DNA of 64,000 bases from Saccharopolyspora soli. Lineage in GTDB: Bacteria; Actinomycetota; Actinomycetes; Mycobacteriales; Pseudonocardiaceae. Below the pieces are notes generated by a model that was given only the letters and a program-made list of their open reading frames with translations, searched no databases and was not told the DNA's origin. The stretch covers positions 1-64,000 of the forward strand of contig NZ_JALBWV010000053.1 in assembly GCF_022678645.1 (NCBI RefSeq), read 5' to 3'. The translations under genes were made by a program, and so were the position numbers. Positions 50,587 through 59,647 of this stretch are shown one piece after another (the stretch's first letter is position 1; every line of letters begins with the position of its first letter).

Positions 50587-52368
50587 TCAGGCCGGATCTC
50601 GCAAGGTGTGCAGGCGCAGTGCGAGTTGGATCTCCAGGGCTCGGTCCGGGGTCTGCCAGGCGGCACCGAGCAGCGATCCGATCCGGTCGAGCCGCTGCAC
50701 GACCGTGTTGACGTGCACGTGCAGCGCGTCTTTGGCGCGGGTGAGGTTTCCACCAGCGGCGAAGTAGGCGTGCAACGTGCGGACCAGTTCGGTCCCGCGC
50801 CGGGCGTCGTAGTCGAGCACCGGACCGATCGTTCGGCGCACGAAACCGCTCAGGTCGGACTGCTCACCCAGCAGTACGCCGAGAAAACCGAGTTCGGCCA
50901 TCGAAGCGCCTTCCCCGATCCGACCAAGCGCGAGAAGGGCCCGCAGGCAACGGGCGGCTTCGGCGTGCGCTTCGGCGATCTGCTGCGGACCGCGTGCGGG
51001 ACCAGCCGCACCAACGGTGACCGGACCGTCCACAGCGGACCGCAGCGCTTCGGCGATCCGGGACGCCAGTGGTCCCGGCTCGCCCGCCGGAACCAGGAGG
51101 ACGACCTCCTCGGCGTGTATTCCAGCAAGTGCCGCGCATCGCCCCGCCGCCAGCGCCAGCCTGGTGCGAGGCACCTCGGCGGCGTGCGCGATGAGCACCG
51201 CGTGCGGTTCGACGAGGTCCAGTCCGAGTCGTTCGGCGCGGGCGAGCAGCGCACCGGGATTGCGGTCCGGTGCGGTCAGCAGGTCGGTGAGCAGTTCGCC
51301 GCGCACCTCGTCCTCCGCCTTGGCCACGGATCGGCGCAGCATCAGCAGCAGCGCGGTGACCACCGCCGCCCGCTCGAACAGCCGCCGGTCGGCGTCGACC
51401 AGGTCCGCCCGACCGGCCAGCACGATGCTGCCCAGCAGTTCCGGCCCGGCCTGCACCGCGCACACCCAACCATCCGATGTGGACACTGCGCGACCTGCGG
51501 CACGCGAGGTGGCGACGGCCTCCGCTGGGGGCGCGAGCGGCGCGGCATTGGTCAGCGCGGTGCCGTCCGCGTCGAACATCCCGATCGCACCGTGCAGCAC
51601 ATCAGCCACTGCCGCGGCCACCTCGGGCACATCGCCGCCGCGCAGCACCAGGTCCATCAACCGGTCGTGGGCTTCCTCCGCGCGGTGCAGCGCGGCGCTG
51701 TGCGCGCTGATCTCTTCCAGCAGAGCGGCGTTGTCCAGCGCGATCGCGGCGTGGTCGGCCAGCGAGGACAGCAACGCGATCTCGTCCGGGGTGAACTCCC
51801 GACGCGTGCGGTCCGAGGCGTAAAGCACGCCGATGACCTTGTCGCCGAGCGCCAGCGGCACGCCCAGGATGGCGGTCAGCCCTTCATCGCGGACCGCCGA
51901 GTCGATCGGACGGGTGTGCTGGAACCGCTCGTCACCGAAGTAGTCGCGGGTCGCATACGGCTGAGCGGTTTGCGCGACCAACCCGCCCAGTCCTTCGCCC
52001 ATCCCGAGCGTCACCTTCTGGAACAGCGCCGAGAACGATCCGTCGGTGACCCGCATGTAGGTGCGCCCGGCGGCCTCGTCGTTGAGGCTGAGGTAGGAAA
52101 CGTCCACGCCCAGCAACATGCGGGCCCGCCGCACGATCGACCGCAGCACCGCGTCGGTGTCGCGCAGCCGGGCCAGGTCGCTGGCGGTGTCGAACAGCGC
52201 GCTCAGCTCGGCCTCGCGGCGGCGGTGCGCGCTGAGCGTGGCTTGGATGCGCAACGCCAGCGCGGTGGCTTTGGCCAGCCTCGGGTTCTCGACCGCGACG
52301 TGCGCCAACTGCTCGCTGCTCGCGCCGCTGGCGAGCAGATCGAGCAGCCGGACCACGTCGTCGTTCAC
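50587..52368 (-). CDS. GAF-domain regulator with PucR C-terminal HTH
   Basis: The 593-residue protein has an N-terminal GAF sensor domain (about residues 60-215, LFDTASDLARLRDTDAVLRSIVRRARMLLGVDVSYLSLNDE through GVLYASDRTRREFTPDEIALLSSLADHAAIALDNA). A linker follows, and a PucR-type HTH closes the protein (RGTELVRTLHAYFAAGGNLTRAKDALHVHVNTVVQRLDRIGSLLG). It starts at GTG 52368, four bases behind the stop of the MFS gene, so the genes appear to form one unit with the transporter and dehydrogenase. It likely senses the 3-hydroxybutyrate-type substrate. Confidence 0.92.
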   Translation of the reverse strand: MNDDVVRLLDLLASGASSEQLAHVAVENPRLAKATALALRIQATLSAHRRREAELSALFDTASDLARLRDTDAVLRSIVRRARMLLGVDVSYLSLNDEAAGRTYMRVTDGSFSALFQKVTLGMGEGLGGLVAQTAQPYATRDYFGDERFQHTRPIDSAVRDEGLTAILGVPLALGDKVIGVLYASDRTRREFTPDEIALLSSLADHAAIALDNAALLEEISAHSAALHRAEEAHDRLMDLVLRGGDVPEVAAAVADVLHGAIGMFDADGTALTNAAPLAPPAEAVATSRAAGRAVSTSDGWVCAVQAGPELLGSIVLAGRADLVDADRRLFERAAVVTALLLMLRRSVAKAEDEVRGELLTDLLTAPDRNPGALLARAERLGLDLVEPHAVLIAHAAEVPRTRLALAAGRCAALAGIHAEEVVLLVPAGEPGPLASRIAEALRSAVDGPVTVGAAGPARGPQQIAEAHAEAARCLRALLALGRIGEGASMAELGFLGVLLGEQSDLSGFVRRTIGPVLDYDARRGTELVRTLHAYFAAGGNLTRAKDALHVHVNTVVQRLDRIGSLLGAAWQTPDRALEIQLALRLHTLRDPA

Positions 52369-52372
52369 CCGC

Positions 52373-53701
52373 TCATCTTGTCACCGCCAGGTGGCCTTCC
52401 GGCGCGTCGTCGTGCAGTGAACTGCCCGCTGTCTCGCGCGCCAGCACGACCGCGACAAAGGTCAACGCGCACATCGCGAGGATGTAGATCGAAACCGGGA
52501 CGGTGTTGCCGAAGTTCTGCAGCAGTGCCACGGCGATGATCGGTGCGAGCGCGCCAGCCGCGATCGAGGACAGCTGTCCGCCCACCGAAAGACCGGTGTA
52601 GCGCACCTTGGTCGCGAACTGCTCGGCGAAGAACGCCGCCTGCGGCCCGTACATCGCGCCGTGCAGCAGCAATCCCACCGTCGTCGCCGCCGTGATCACC
52701 ACGGCCGACCTGCTGTCCAGCAGGGCGAAGAACGCGAAACCCCAGGCTGCCATCGCGACCGTGCCGAACAGGTAGACCGGCTTGCGCCCGACGCGATCGG
52801 ACAGCGCACCCCACAGCGGGATCGTCGCGAAATGCACCGCCGAGCCGATCAACACCGCGTTCAACCCGACGGACTTCGGCAGTTCCAGCGGTCCGGTGAC
52901 GTAGACCAGGATGAACGCGGTGATCACGTAGTACGACACGTTGTCGGCCATCCGCGCGCCGATGGTGACCAGCACCTCGCGCCAGTGCGACCGGAACACC
53001 GCCACCGCCGGGACGTTCTTCGTCTCCTCGCGCTGCTCGGCCTTCGCCTGCGCGGCCAGGAAAACCGGCGACTCGCTGACCGCGAGCCTGATCCACAGAC
53101 CGATCACCACGAGCACACCGGAGAGCAGGAACGGAATCCGCCAGCCCCACGCCAGGAACGCCTCCTCGGACTGCGTGGCGGCGAGCACCGCCAGCACGGC
53201 GGTGGCCAGCAGGTTGCCGCCGGGTGCCCCGCACTGCGGCCAGGACGCCCAAAGCCCGCGACGGCGGTCGTCGCCGTGCTCGGACACGATCAGCACCGCG
53301 CCGCCCCACTCGCCGCCCAGCGCGAAGCCCTGCACCAACCGCAACAACGTGAGCAGGATCGGCGCGAGCACCCCCACAGCGGCGTAGCTGGGCAGCACGC
53401 CCATCGCGCAGGTGGATCCACCCATCAACAGCAGGCTCAGTACGAGCAGTTTCTTGCGCCCCACCCGGTCACCGAAGTGGCCGAACACCAACCCGCCCAA
53501 CGGCCGGGCCAGGAACCCGATGGCGTAGGTGGTGAAGGCGAGCAGGGTGCCGGTCAGCGGATCGGCGTCCGGGAAGAACAGCTGGTTGAACACCAGCGCG
53601 GCGGCCGAGCCGTAGAGGAAGAAGTCGTACCACTCGATGGTCGTGCCGATCAGGCTGGCACCGACGACTCGCGCGATCGAGCCGGTTCTGTTGCTGGCCA
53701 A
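52373..53701 (-). CDS. MHS-family MFS transporter (metabolite:H+ symporter)
   Basis: The 442-residue protein has 12 predicted helices and the MHS motifs ASLIGTTIEWYDFFLYGSAAALVFNQLFFPDADPLTGTLLAFTTYAIGFLARPLGGLVFGHFGDRVGRKKLLVL and GFALGGEWGGAVLI. MHS proteins import organic acids such as shikimate, ketoglutarate or 3-hydroxybutyrate. A TTG at 53701 (LASNRTGSIARVVG) with GAAGGAG eight bases upstream is preferred; a GTG three codons earlier lies too close to the ribosome site. It stands in the operon with the dehydrogenase, 28 bp behind it. Confidence 0.92.
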   Translation of the reverse strand: MASNRTGSIARVVGASLIGTTIEWYDFFLYGSAAALVFNQLFFPDADPLTGTLLAFTTYAIGFLARPLGGLVFGHFGDRVGRKKLLVLSLLLMGGSTCAMGVLPSYAAVGVLAPILLTLLRLVQGFALGGEWGGAVLIVSEHGDDRRRGLWASWPQCGAPGGNLLATAVLAVLAATQSEEAFLAWGWRIPFLLSGVLVVIGLWIRLAVSESPVFLAAQAKAEQREETKNVPAVAVFRSHWREVLVTIGARMADNVSYYVITAFILVYVTGPLELPKSVGLNAVLIGSAVHFATIPLWGALSDRVGRKPVYLFGTVAMAAWGFAFFALLDSRSAVVITAATTVGLLLHGAMYGPQAAFFAEQFATKVRYTGLSVGGQLSSIAAGALAPIIAVALLQNFGNTVPVSIYILAMCALTFVAVVLARETAGSSLHDDAPEGHLAVTR

Positions 53702-53729
53702 GGCGAACACTCCTTCGTGTCGGGCCGGA

Positions 53730-54494
53730 TCAGGCTGCGGTCCAGCCGCCGTCCATGGGTACGGATGCGCCGGTGACATGCGCCGCGTGATCCCCGCACA
53801 GCCAGCGCACGAGTGCGGCGACCCGGCGTGGGTCGATGAGCCGCTTGAGCGCGGCGCGTTGCAGCAGGACGCGTTCGACCACTTCGGACTCGTCGATCCC
53901 GTTGGCCGCGGCTTGTCCGGCGATCTGGTCGCGGACCAGCGGTGTGTCGACGTATCCGGGATTCACGCAGTTGCTCGTCACGCCGTGTTCGGCGGCTTCG
54001 AGAGCGACCACTTTGGACAGTCCTTCGAGCCCGTGCTTGGCGGCCACGTAACCTGCTTTGAACGGGCTGGCGCGCAGGCCGTGCACGCTGGATATGTGCA
54101 CGATTCGTCCCCAACGCCGGGCGCACATGTGCGGCAGCACCTTGCGGGTCAACAGGAACGGGGCGGTCACCATCACCTGTTGCATCCGGCTGAAGGTTTC
54201 CGGTGGGAAGTCCGCCAGCGCGGCGACGTGCTGGAACCCCGCGTTGTTGACCAAGACGTCGACCACGCCGGGCAGTGCGTCGACGGCCGCCGGATCAGCC
54301 AGGTCGACGACGTGCGCCCAGCCACCGACTTCTGCAGCGGTCTGCTCAGCGGCCGCGCGATCCACGTCGACGACGTGCACCTTCGCTCCGGACTCGGCGA
54401 GCGTCCGCGCACACGCCCGGCCGATCCCGCTGCCCGCGCCGGTCACCAGGGCCACCCGCCCGTCCAACGCGACGGCGTGCCGGTTGTCACTCAT
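53730..54494 (-). CDS. 3-hydroxybutyrate dehydrogenase (SDR family)
   Basis: The 254-residue enzyme has the NAD-binding motif TGAGSGIG (residues 19-26), LVNNAGFQHVAAL, the catalytic serine in HISSVHGLRASPFKAGY and the YVAAK Tyr-Lys pair. The text FQHVA and HGLRASPFKAGYVAAKHG is the signature of D-3-hydroxybutyrate dehydrogenase, which makes acetoacetate. ATG 54494 was chosen over an upstream ATG that lacks a ribosome site. It is the first gene of the operon dehydrogenase-transporter-regulator. Confidence 0.94.
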   Translation of the reverse strand: MSDNRHAVALDGRVALVTGAGSGIGRACARTLAESGAKVHVVDVDRAAAEQTAAEVGGWAHVVDLADPAAVDALPGVVDVLVNNAGFQHVAALADFPPETFSRMQQVMVTAPFLLTRKVLPHMCARRWGRIVHISSVHGLRASPFKAGYVAAKHGLEGLSKVVALEAAEHGVTSNCVNPGYVDTPLVRDQIAGQAAANGIDESEVVERVLLQRAALKRLIDPRRVAALVRWLCGDHAAHVTGASVPMDGGWTAA

Positions 54495-54596
54495 GCACCG
54501 GGACGTTAAAGCGCGATCCCCACGGCGCCTATGTGTTCGACCAGCACAGTGTTCTCGGTTTCCATAGCTCCACCCCACACTCCGGGGATGTGCAGC

Positions 54597-54614
54597 ATGG
54601 GAACCTTCCTGTCA
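54597..54614 (+). repeat. 18-bp repeat, single variant copy
   Basis: A copy with ATGGG at its start lies in the divergent gap between the dehydrogenase and the GNAT gene. The same ATGGG variant occurs at 29561 and 55219. Confidence 0.9.
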
Positions 54615-54671
54615 TCCGGAGCCGCTGTGCCGCGCGGAATTCGGCTGCTCGGCGACAACGGGGCAGGTAGC

Positions 54672-55211
54672 GTGCGGGGCGTGGTCGAGCCCGAAGAGGT
54701 CCGCACTCGTCGGCTGGTGCTGCGTCGCATCCAGCCCGCCGACACGGATGTTTTCGTCGCGGTGCACACCGCTGCGGAAACCCACCCGTTCGACGCCCAT
54801 GTCCGAGGAACCCGGGAACAGATCCTCGAACTGCTCGACAAATTCCAGCGGAGCTGGATTTCGGATGGCATCGGGTACTGGGCGATCCGGCTCGCGGGAT
54901 CCGAAGACGTGATCGGCTTCGGCGGTGTGCGGCACTGGGTGGAAGAGGACGAGCCCGTGCTGAACCTCGCCTACCGGTTCTGGCCCAGCGCCTGGGGCAA
55001 CGGTTACGCGACGGAAATGGCCGAGGCCGCATTGCAGTGGGCGCGGCGAAACCGCCCGCATCACCCTGTCATGATCGTGACCGATGCGGACAACGCGCCT
55101 TCAGCGCGGGTCGCCGAGAAGCTCGGATTCGTGCTGCACACGCAGCGCCATCGGGATGGCCTGCCCGAGCTGGTATTCCGGCTACCCGCCCCGCAGCCGT
55201 ACCCGAGCTGA
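54672..55211 (+). CDS. GNAT-family N-acetyltransferase (RimJ/RimL-like)
   Basis: The roughly 179-residue enzyme has the RimJ/RimL-type pattern TRRLVLRRIQPADTDVF, VIGFGGVRHW, LAYRFWPSAWGNGYATEMAEAALQWA (acetyl-CoA-binding motif) and DADNAPSARVAEKLGFVLH. It transfers acetyl groups to protein N-termini or small amines. The start is chosen at GTG 54672, nine bases before another GTG; the upstream open frame is not supported. A repeat copy follows eight bases behind the stop. Confidence 0.88.
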   Translation: MRGVVEPEEVRTRRLVLRRIQPADTDVFVAVHTAAETHPFDAHVRGTREQILELLDKFQRSWISDGIGYWAIRLAGSEDVIGFGGVRHWVEEDEPVLNLAYRFWPSAWGNGYATEMAEAALQWARRNRPHHPVMIVTDADNAPSARVAEKLGFVLHTQRHRDGLPELVFRLPAPQPYPS

Positions 55212-55218
55212 CGTGAGC

Positions 55219-55236
55219 ATGGGAACCTTCCTGTCA
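55219..55236 (+). repeat. 18-bp repeat, single variant copy at a convergent junction
   Basis: An ATGGG-variant copy lies in the 26-bp gap between the GNAT stop (55211) and the stop of the convergent regulator gene (55238), ending one base before the latter. Confidence 0.9.
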
Positions 55237-55237
55237 C

Positions 55238-56215
55238 TCACCGCGCCTGGCGGCGGAAGGTTCGGCGGTAGGACGCCGGGGTCGTGGCGAGTTCGCGCTG
55301 GAAGTACTGACGCAGGCCGCTCGCCGTGCCCAGTCCGCTGCGTTCGGCGACGACGTCGATGGTCAGGTCCGTGGTTTCCAGGAGTTCGCGCGCCCGCGCG
55401 AGGCGCTGCCGGTTGACCCACTTGAGCGGAGTCGTGCCGACCTGTTCGGCGAACCGCCGCCCGAAGGTCCGGTTGCTCATCCCGGCGCGCTCCGCGAGTT
55501 GAGCGATCGTCAACGGCCGGTGCAGCCGCTGGCGCGCCCAGTCCAGCACCGGTGCGAGCCCGTCTTCCCTCACCGGGCCCGACCCCGGCGGGATGTACTG
55601 CGCCTGGCCACCCTCCCGGTGCGGGGCGATGACCATCCGGCGGCTGACGTCGGCCGCCGCGGCAGCGCCGAAGTCGCTGCGGACGATGTGCAGGCACAGG
55701 TCGAGGCTCGCGGCGGTTCCGGCGCTGGTCAGGACGTCGCCTTCGTCGATGTAGAGCGGGTGCTCGTCGACCCGGACGCGGGGATGCCGCCGCCGCAACT
55801 CGTCGGCGTACATCCAGTGCGTGGTGGCCGCGCGACCGTCGAGCAGGCCCGCCGCTGCCAGGATGAACGCGCCGGAGCACAACGCGGCCACCCGCGCCCC
55901 GCGCTCGTGCGCCGCGCGGAGCGCGTCGAGCAACTCTGCAGGCGGCCGGTAGGACGGCACGACGCAGGCCGGAACCACCACCAGATCGGCTTCCGCGACC
56001 GCTTCCAGCCCTTGGGGCGCTTGCAGCACCAACCCGCCGGACGCGTGGTGGGCCTGCGGCCCGGTCTGGCACGCGGTCAGCTCGTACCAACGCGGGCTGA
56101 GGTCGCGACGGTCCGGTCCGAACACCCCGCACGGCACGGCGAGTTCGAACAGCGGACAGTCCTCCAGCACCGGCACGACGACCTTGATGCGCCCGTCCCT
56201 CGCCACCGAACCCAT
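55238..56215 (-). CDS. GlxA-family AraC-type transcriptional regulator
   Basis: The 325-residue protein has a DJ-1/PfpI-like sensor (VVVPVLEDCPLFELAVPCGVFG, VAALCSGAFILAAAGLLDGRAATTHW) and an AraC double HTH (LTIAQLAERAGMSNRTFGRRFAEQVGTTPLKWV, then IDVVAERSGLGTASGLRQYFQREL). It has the same layout as the protein at 396-1334. It is divergent from the MFS gene at 56320 across 104 bp, which is its likely target (inference). Confidence 0.93.
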   Translation of the reverse strand: MGSVARDGRIKVVVPVLEDCPLFELAVPCGVFGPDRRDLSPRWYELTACQTGPQAHHASGGLVLQAPQGLEAVAEADLVVVPACVVPSYRPPAELLDALRAAHERGARVAALCSGAFILAAAGLLDGRAATTHWMYADELRRRHPRVRVDEHPLYIDEGDVLTSAGTAASLDLCLHIVRSDFGAAAAADVSRRMVIAPHREGGQAQYIPPGSGPVREDGLAPVLDWARQRLHRPLTIAQLAERAGMSNRTFGRRFAEQVGTTPLKWVNRQRLARARELLETTDLTIDVVAERSGLGTASGLRQYFQRELATTPASYRRTFRRQAR

Positions 56216-56319
56216 GGCGCAAATCTATCGGATCGCGACGTTTTCGCCACTGGTCGACCCTGATCGCCACATCGAAGCTGGTCAGCGACATCGACCGACC
56301 GGCGGAAGGAAACATCTCC

Positions 56320-57480
56320 GTGCACGCACCACGGCACGAACTCTCGCCCGAGCTGCGACTGGGGCTGGCTGGCGTGTCCGCGATCGGCGTCAGCTTCGGC
56401 TTCGCCCGCTACGGATACGGCCTTTTCCTGCCAGAGATCCGACGCGAGTTCGCGCTGCCGATCGACCTGTTGGGCGTGATCGGCAGCGCCACCTACGTCG
56501 GCTACGTGATCGCGTTGGTCCTCGTGGGAGTGCTCGCCGCCCGGGTCGGCCCGCGCCCGCTGATCGTCACGGCGGGGTTGTCGGCCGCCGTCGGGATGGC
56601 GCTGGTTGCCTTCGCACCCAACGCGGCCGTGCTCGTCGTCGGGCTGGTGCTGGCCGGTACGAGCTCAGGCTGGGTGTGGGCGCCCTACTCGGACGCCGTG
56701 CCGCGGGTGGTTCCAGCTGCCCGGCGGGAGCGGATGCTGGCCGTGCTGCCCACCGGTACCGCATTCGGCACCGTCGCCGCCGGTGCGCTGACCTTGGTCG
56801 CCACGGGCCCCGGATGGCGGTACGCGTGGGCTTTCTTCGCCGCGGTCGCCGTACTCGTGACCGTCCACAATGCTCGGTTGCTGCCGGGTGGGGCGAATCC
56901 GGCCGGGCCGGAACCCGATGCACGCGCCCGGTTCTTCCGCCGCGCGGCCGTCCCGCTGTTCCTCACCGCGCTGTCCTACGGTCTGATCGGGTCGGTGTAC
57001 TGGACGTTCGCCGCTGAACTCGTCGCCACCGGCCCGACAGCCGCCGCGCTGCTCTGGACGCTGATCGGCTCAGCGGGGATCGGTGGCCTCGCCGCAGGGG
57101 CCGTCATCGAACGGCTCGGGCTGCGGTGGACGCACGCACTGCTTTTCAGCATGCTCGCCGCGGCGGTCTTGGCGCTGGGTGCCGCACCGGGCTCGTTCGC
57201 CGCAGCGGGGCTGTCCGCCGTGCTCTACGGGCCCGCATTCATGGCGGTCTCCGGTCTGCTGGCGGTATGGAGCTACCAGATCTTCCCTGAACACCCCGCC
57301 ACCGGCTTCAGCGCAGTCGTCCTCTTCCTCGGCATCGGGACGATCATCGGCCCGGCGGCGCTGGGCGTCGTCGCCGACGGCGTGGGACTGCCGACCACGT
57401 TCCTGGTGACCGCCGGGCTCGCGCTTCTCACGCTGCCGATCCGACCGGCGAGCGCCGCCGAACCGGTCAGGAGTCGATGA
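56320..57480 (+). CDS. MFS transporter, YbfB/YjiJ type
   Basis: The 386-residue membrane protein has about 12 helices, with LAGVSAIGVSFGFARYGYGLFLPEIRREFALPIDLLGVIGSATYVGYVIALVLVG at the N-terminus, typical of the YbfB/YjiJ class. The substrate is unknown; the family is often drug- or metabolite-linked. A GTG start at 56320 is used. Its last bases overlap the convergent hydrolase gene by 14 bp. The divergent GlxA-type regulator suggests controlled expression. Confidence 0.9.
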   Translation: MHAPRHELSPELRLGLAGVSAIGVSFGFARYGYGLFLPEIRREFALPIDLLGVIGSATYVGYVIALVLVGVLAARVGPRPLIVTAGLSAAVGMALVAFAPNAAVLVVGLVLAGTSSGWVWAPYSDAVPRVVPAARRERMLAVLPTGTAFGTVAAGALTLVATGPGWRYAWAFFAAVAVLVTVHNARLLPGGANPAGPEPDARARFFRRAAVPLFLTALSYGLIGSVYWTFAAELVATGPTAAALLWTLIGSAGIGGLAAGAVIERLGLRWTHALLFSMLAAAVLALGAAPGSFAAAGLSAVLYGPAFMAVSGLLAVWSYQIFPEHPATGFSAVVLFLGIGTIIGPAALGVVADGVGLPTTFLVTAGLALLTLPIRPASAAEPVRSR

Positions 57481-58216
57481 TGTTGACCTGGCGGGTCTCC
57501 GACGGGCCGTCCCAGGTGCGCGGCAGCGGCGTCGGCACCTCCGGCGCGACCACTCGTACGATCGCGTCCAACGCGGCTTCCGCTTTGCCGACCCAGAGGT
57601 GCTTGGTATCGGGGAAACCGACCACTTCAGCCTGCGGGATCGCCGCGAATCTCCGACGCGCCTCGTCGGGCCGCAGGTAGTCGTCGAATTCCGGGACCAG
57701 CGCGTGCACCGGCTTGCCGGACTCCGCCCAGGCCCGCAGGTGGTCCTCGGTGCTCCAACGCAGCGGCGGCGAGATCAGCACCGCGCCCTGCACCAGCGGG
57801 TCCAAGCCGTGCACCAGTGCCAAATCGGTGCCGAACGACCAGCCCACCAGCCACACGTTCGGCAGGTCCTGGAACTCGGCGAACTCCAGCGCCGCGGCCA
57901 CGTCGAACCGCTCGGTGTCGCCGCCGTCGAAACTGCCCTCGCTGCGCCCGGCCTCGCTGACCGTGCCGCGCGTGTTGAACCGCAGCACCGCGATGTCCGC
58001 GAGCGCGGGCAGCCGGAAAGCCGCCTTGCGGTAGATGTGCGAGTCCATCATGCCGCCGTGGGTGGGCAGCGGGTGCAGGCAGATCAGCGTCGCCCGCGGC
58101 GGCCGGGACTCCGGCAGGGCCAGTTCACCGATCAGCTTCAGCCCGTCGGCCGTGTGCAGCGTGATCTGTTCGCGGTTGGCTGGCAGCATCGTGTTGGCGC
58201 GGATCTCGGTGCTCAT
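57467..58216 (-). CDS. Alpha/beta hydrolase of the dienelactone/AB-hydrolase type
   Basis: The 249-residue protein has the oxyanion-hole segment RATLICLHPLPTHGGMMDSHIYRKAAFRLPALADIAVLRFNTRGTVSEAG, the nucleophile elbow VGWSFGTDLAL, the acid in PVHALVPEFDDYLRPDEA and a possible His in FPDTKHLWVGKAEAALD. The substrate is unknown. ATG 58216 follows GGCAGGA. It overlaps the convergent MFS gene end. Confidence 0.9.
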   Translation of the reverse strand: MSTEIRANTMLPANREQITLHTADGLKLIGELALPESRPPRATLICLHPLPTHGGMMDSHIYRKAAFRLPALADIAVLRFNTRGTVSEAGRSEGSFDGGDTERFDVAAALEFAEFQDLPNVWLVGWSFGTDLALVHGLDPLVQGAVLISPPLRWSTEDHLRAWAESGKPVHALVPEFDDYLRPDEARRRFAAIPQAEVVGFPDTKHLWVGKAEAALDAIVRVVAPEVPTPLPRTWDGPSETRQVNIIDS

Positions 58217-58260
58217 CACGTCGATCCTGCCACGAACGATGGCCGACATGGTGTGACGTA

Positions 58261-58575
58261 CTACGACCAGCGCCGCGTGGGCCCGCGTCGGTCGCGTGCG
58301 TTCCAACAACTGGTGTGCCAGTGGCGCCGATCCGCCACGCTGCCGTGCTCCGCGCTCGGCCAGGTCACCACGTGTGCGACGCCGGTCCGGATCTCGTGGT
58401 CGCAGCCCGGACACCGGTAGATCTTCGTCGCCTGCGCCGCCGTGACGGTGCGCACCATCCAGTCGCCGTCGGACCCCTGCTCGACGCGGGAGATGTTGAA
58501 ACCGGTACCCGCGGCGCGGTGGCTGGTGTCCGCGGTAAGCCCCTTCGGGCGCTGCGGTCGGTTACGTCGAGGCAC
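58261..58575 (-). CDS. Small zinc-ribbon-like conserved protein
   Basis: The 104-residue protein contains IYRCPGCDHEIRTGVAHVVTW and HWHTSCW, a CxxC...HxxC pattern that may bind zinc. The N-terminus is basic (VPRRNRPQRPKG). I recall similar proteins throughout actinobacteria, often labelled only as ATP/GTP-binding, but I cannot name a function. The GTG at 58575 was selected because the 30 upstream codons look non-coding. It lies 44 bp upstream of the hydrolase gene on the same strand. Confidence 0.75.
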   Translation of the reverse strand: MPRRNRPQRPKGLTADTSHRAAGTGFNISRVEQGSDGDWMVRTVTAAQATKIYRCPGCDHEIRTGVAHVVTWPSAEHGSVADRRHWHTSCWNARDRRGPTRRWS

Positions 58576-58597
58576 GTGCACCACGGTAACGGTCCGG

Positions 58598-59584
58598 CTA
58601 CGGCCCGGAGGGCGGCAGGTGCGGCCAGGCTTGTTCAGCCAAACCACGGGCGTATTCGCACGCATCGATTCCGGTCATGCCGGGGACCGCCACCACCAGC
58701 TGCGCCACCTCGACCTGCCCAGCGGCCGGATCGCCGAACGCGATGTGACCGGTCTCGGCCGAGCACAGCGGAACCTGCGGATCCCCGCCGACGACGCTGA
58801 CCACGGTGCGCCGACCAGCTATCGACTCCTCGACCGCGGCGCCGTGCAGCACCTTCGGCGGATCACCGGCGGTGTGCATGAACTGCACCCGCGGCGAATC
58901 CGCCTTCTGCTCACCCCACATGCACTGGTGCCGCGCCGGACTTGACTGGGGTCGTGCCTGTTCCAACCCCGGAATCTGCTGCACGGCGGCGGAATCCAGC
59001 AGCGTGCACGGATCAACCAAGGCCAGCGAATTCGGCGCGAAGGTCCGGTGGCCGACGCGGTGCTGTTCCAACGCTTTCGCGCCAGCGTCGGCCCCGGACT
59101 GGGCGATCGAACACAGCCCGGCACCGGGATCGCCAGCCAACAGGTCGGCGCTGATCTGCAGCGCGATGTTGTCGGTGAACAGGATCTGCCGGGTGCAGTG
59201 CCCCGGCAGCGGTGCGTTCTGCACGATCCGCATCGGACCGCGTTGGGTCACCGGATCGCCCCGCGGGTTCGGATCGCCGTTCGCCAGTTCCCCGATCGCG
59301 AGCTGGACCAGTGAGCCATCGTTGAGCCGCACGTGCAACAGGCAGTAGTCCAGCGACACCGTGCCTGCGTTCTCGGTCGGGCCGAATGATCGCAAGCCAG
59401 CCGGATCAGCCAGCGTGCACGGATCCACGGTGCGCAGATCACCGAGCAACGCCTGAGCGGTACCCGCATCGCCGTGCTGGCCACCAGTTTGGTGCTGCTG
59501 CGGATTCCCCGTTGTACAACCCGCCACCAGCAGTACCCAGAGAAGCAGTAGCGACATGCCTCGGTGACGGAGACGCGGCGACAT
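58598..59584 (-). CDS. Lipoprotein with two DUF3558-like halves
   Basis: The 328-residue protein has a lipoprotein signal (LLLLWVLLVAGC, Cys23) and a Gln/His/Gly-rich linker, followed by two related halves. Each begins with a VDPCTL motif (RTVDPCTLADPAGLRSFG and ALVDPCTLLDSAAVQQIPG), contains SxxxCxW/L-type cysteines and ends in a strand-rich region. This fits a duplicated DUF3558-type domain, common among surface lipoproteins of Pseudonocardiaceae and mycobacteria. The function is unknown. Confidence 0.85.
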   Translation of the reverse strand: MSPRLRHRGMSLLLLWVLLVAGCTTGNPQQHQTGGQHGDAGTAQALLGDLRTVDPCTLADPAGLRSFGPTENAGTVSLDYCLLHVRLNDGSLVQLAIGELANGDPNPRGDPVTQRGPMRIVQNAPLPGHCTRQILFTDNIALQISADLLAGDPGAGLCSIAQSGADAGAKALEQHRVGHRTFAPNSLALVDPCTLLDSAAVQQIPGLEQARPQSSPARHQCMWGEQKADSPRVQFMHTAGDPPKVLHGAAVEESIAGRRTVVSVVGGDPQVPLCSAETGHIAFGDPAAGQVEVAQLVVAVPGMTGIDACEYARGLAEQAWPHLPPSGP

Positions 59585-59647
59585 CGACTCAGCCTAACCT
59601 CGCCCAGCCCCAGCAGCAGTCACCGACACCACCGCCGTGACCGGAGG

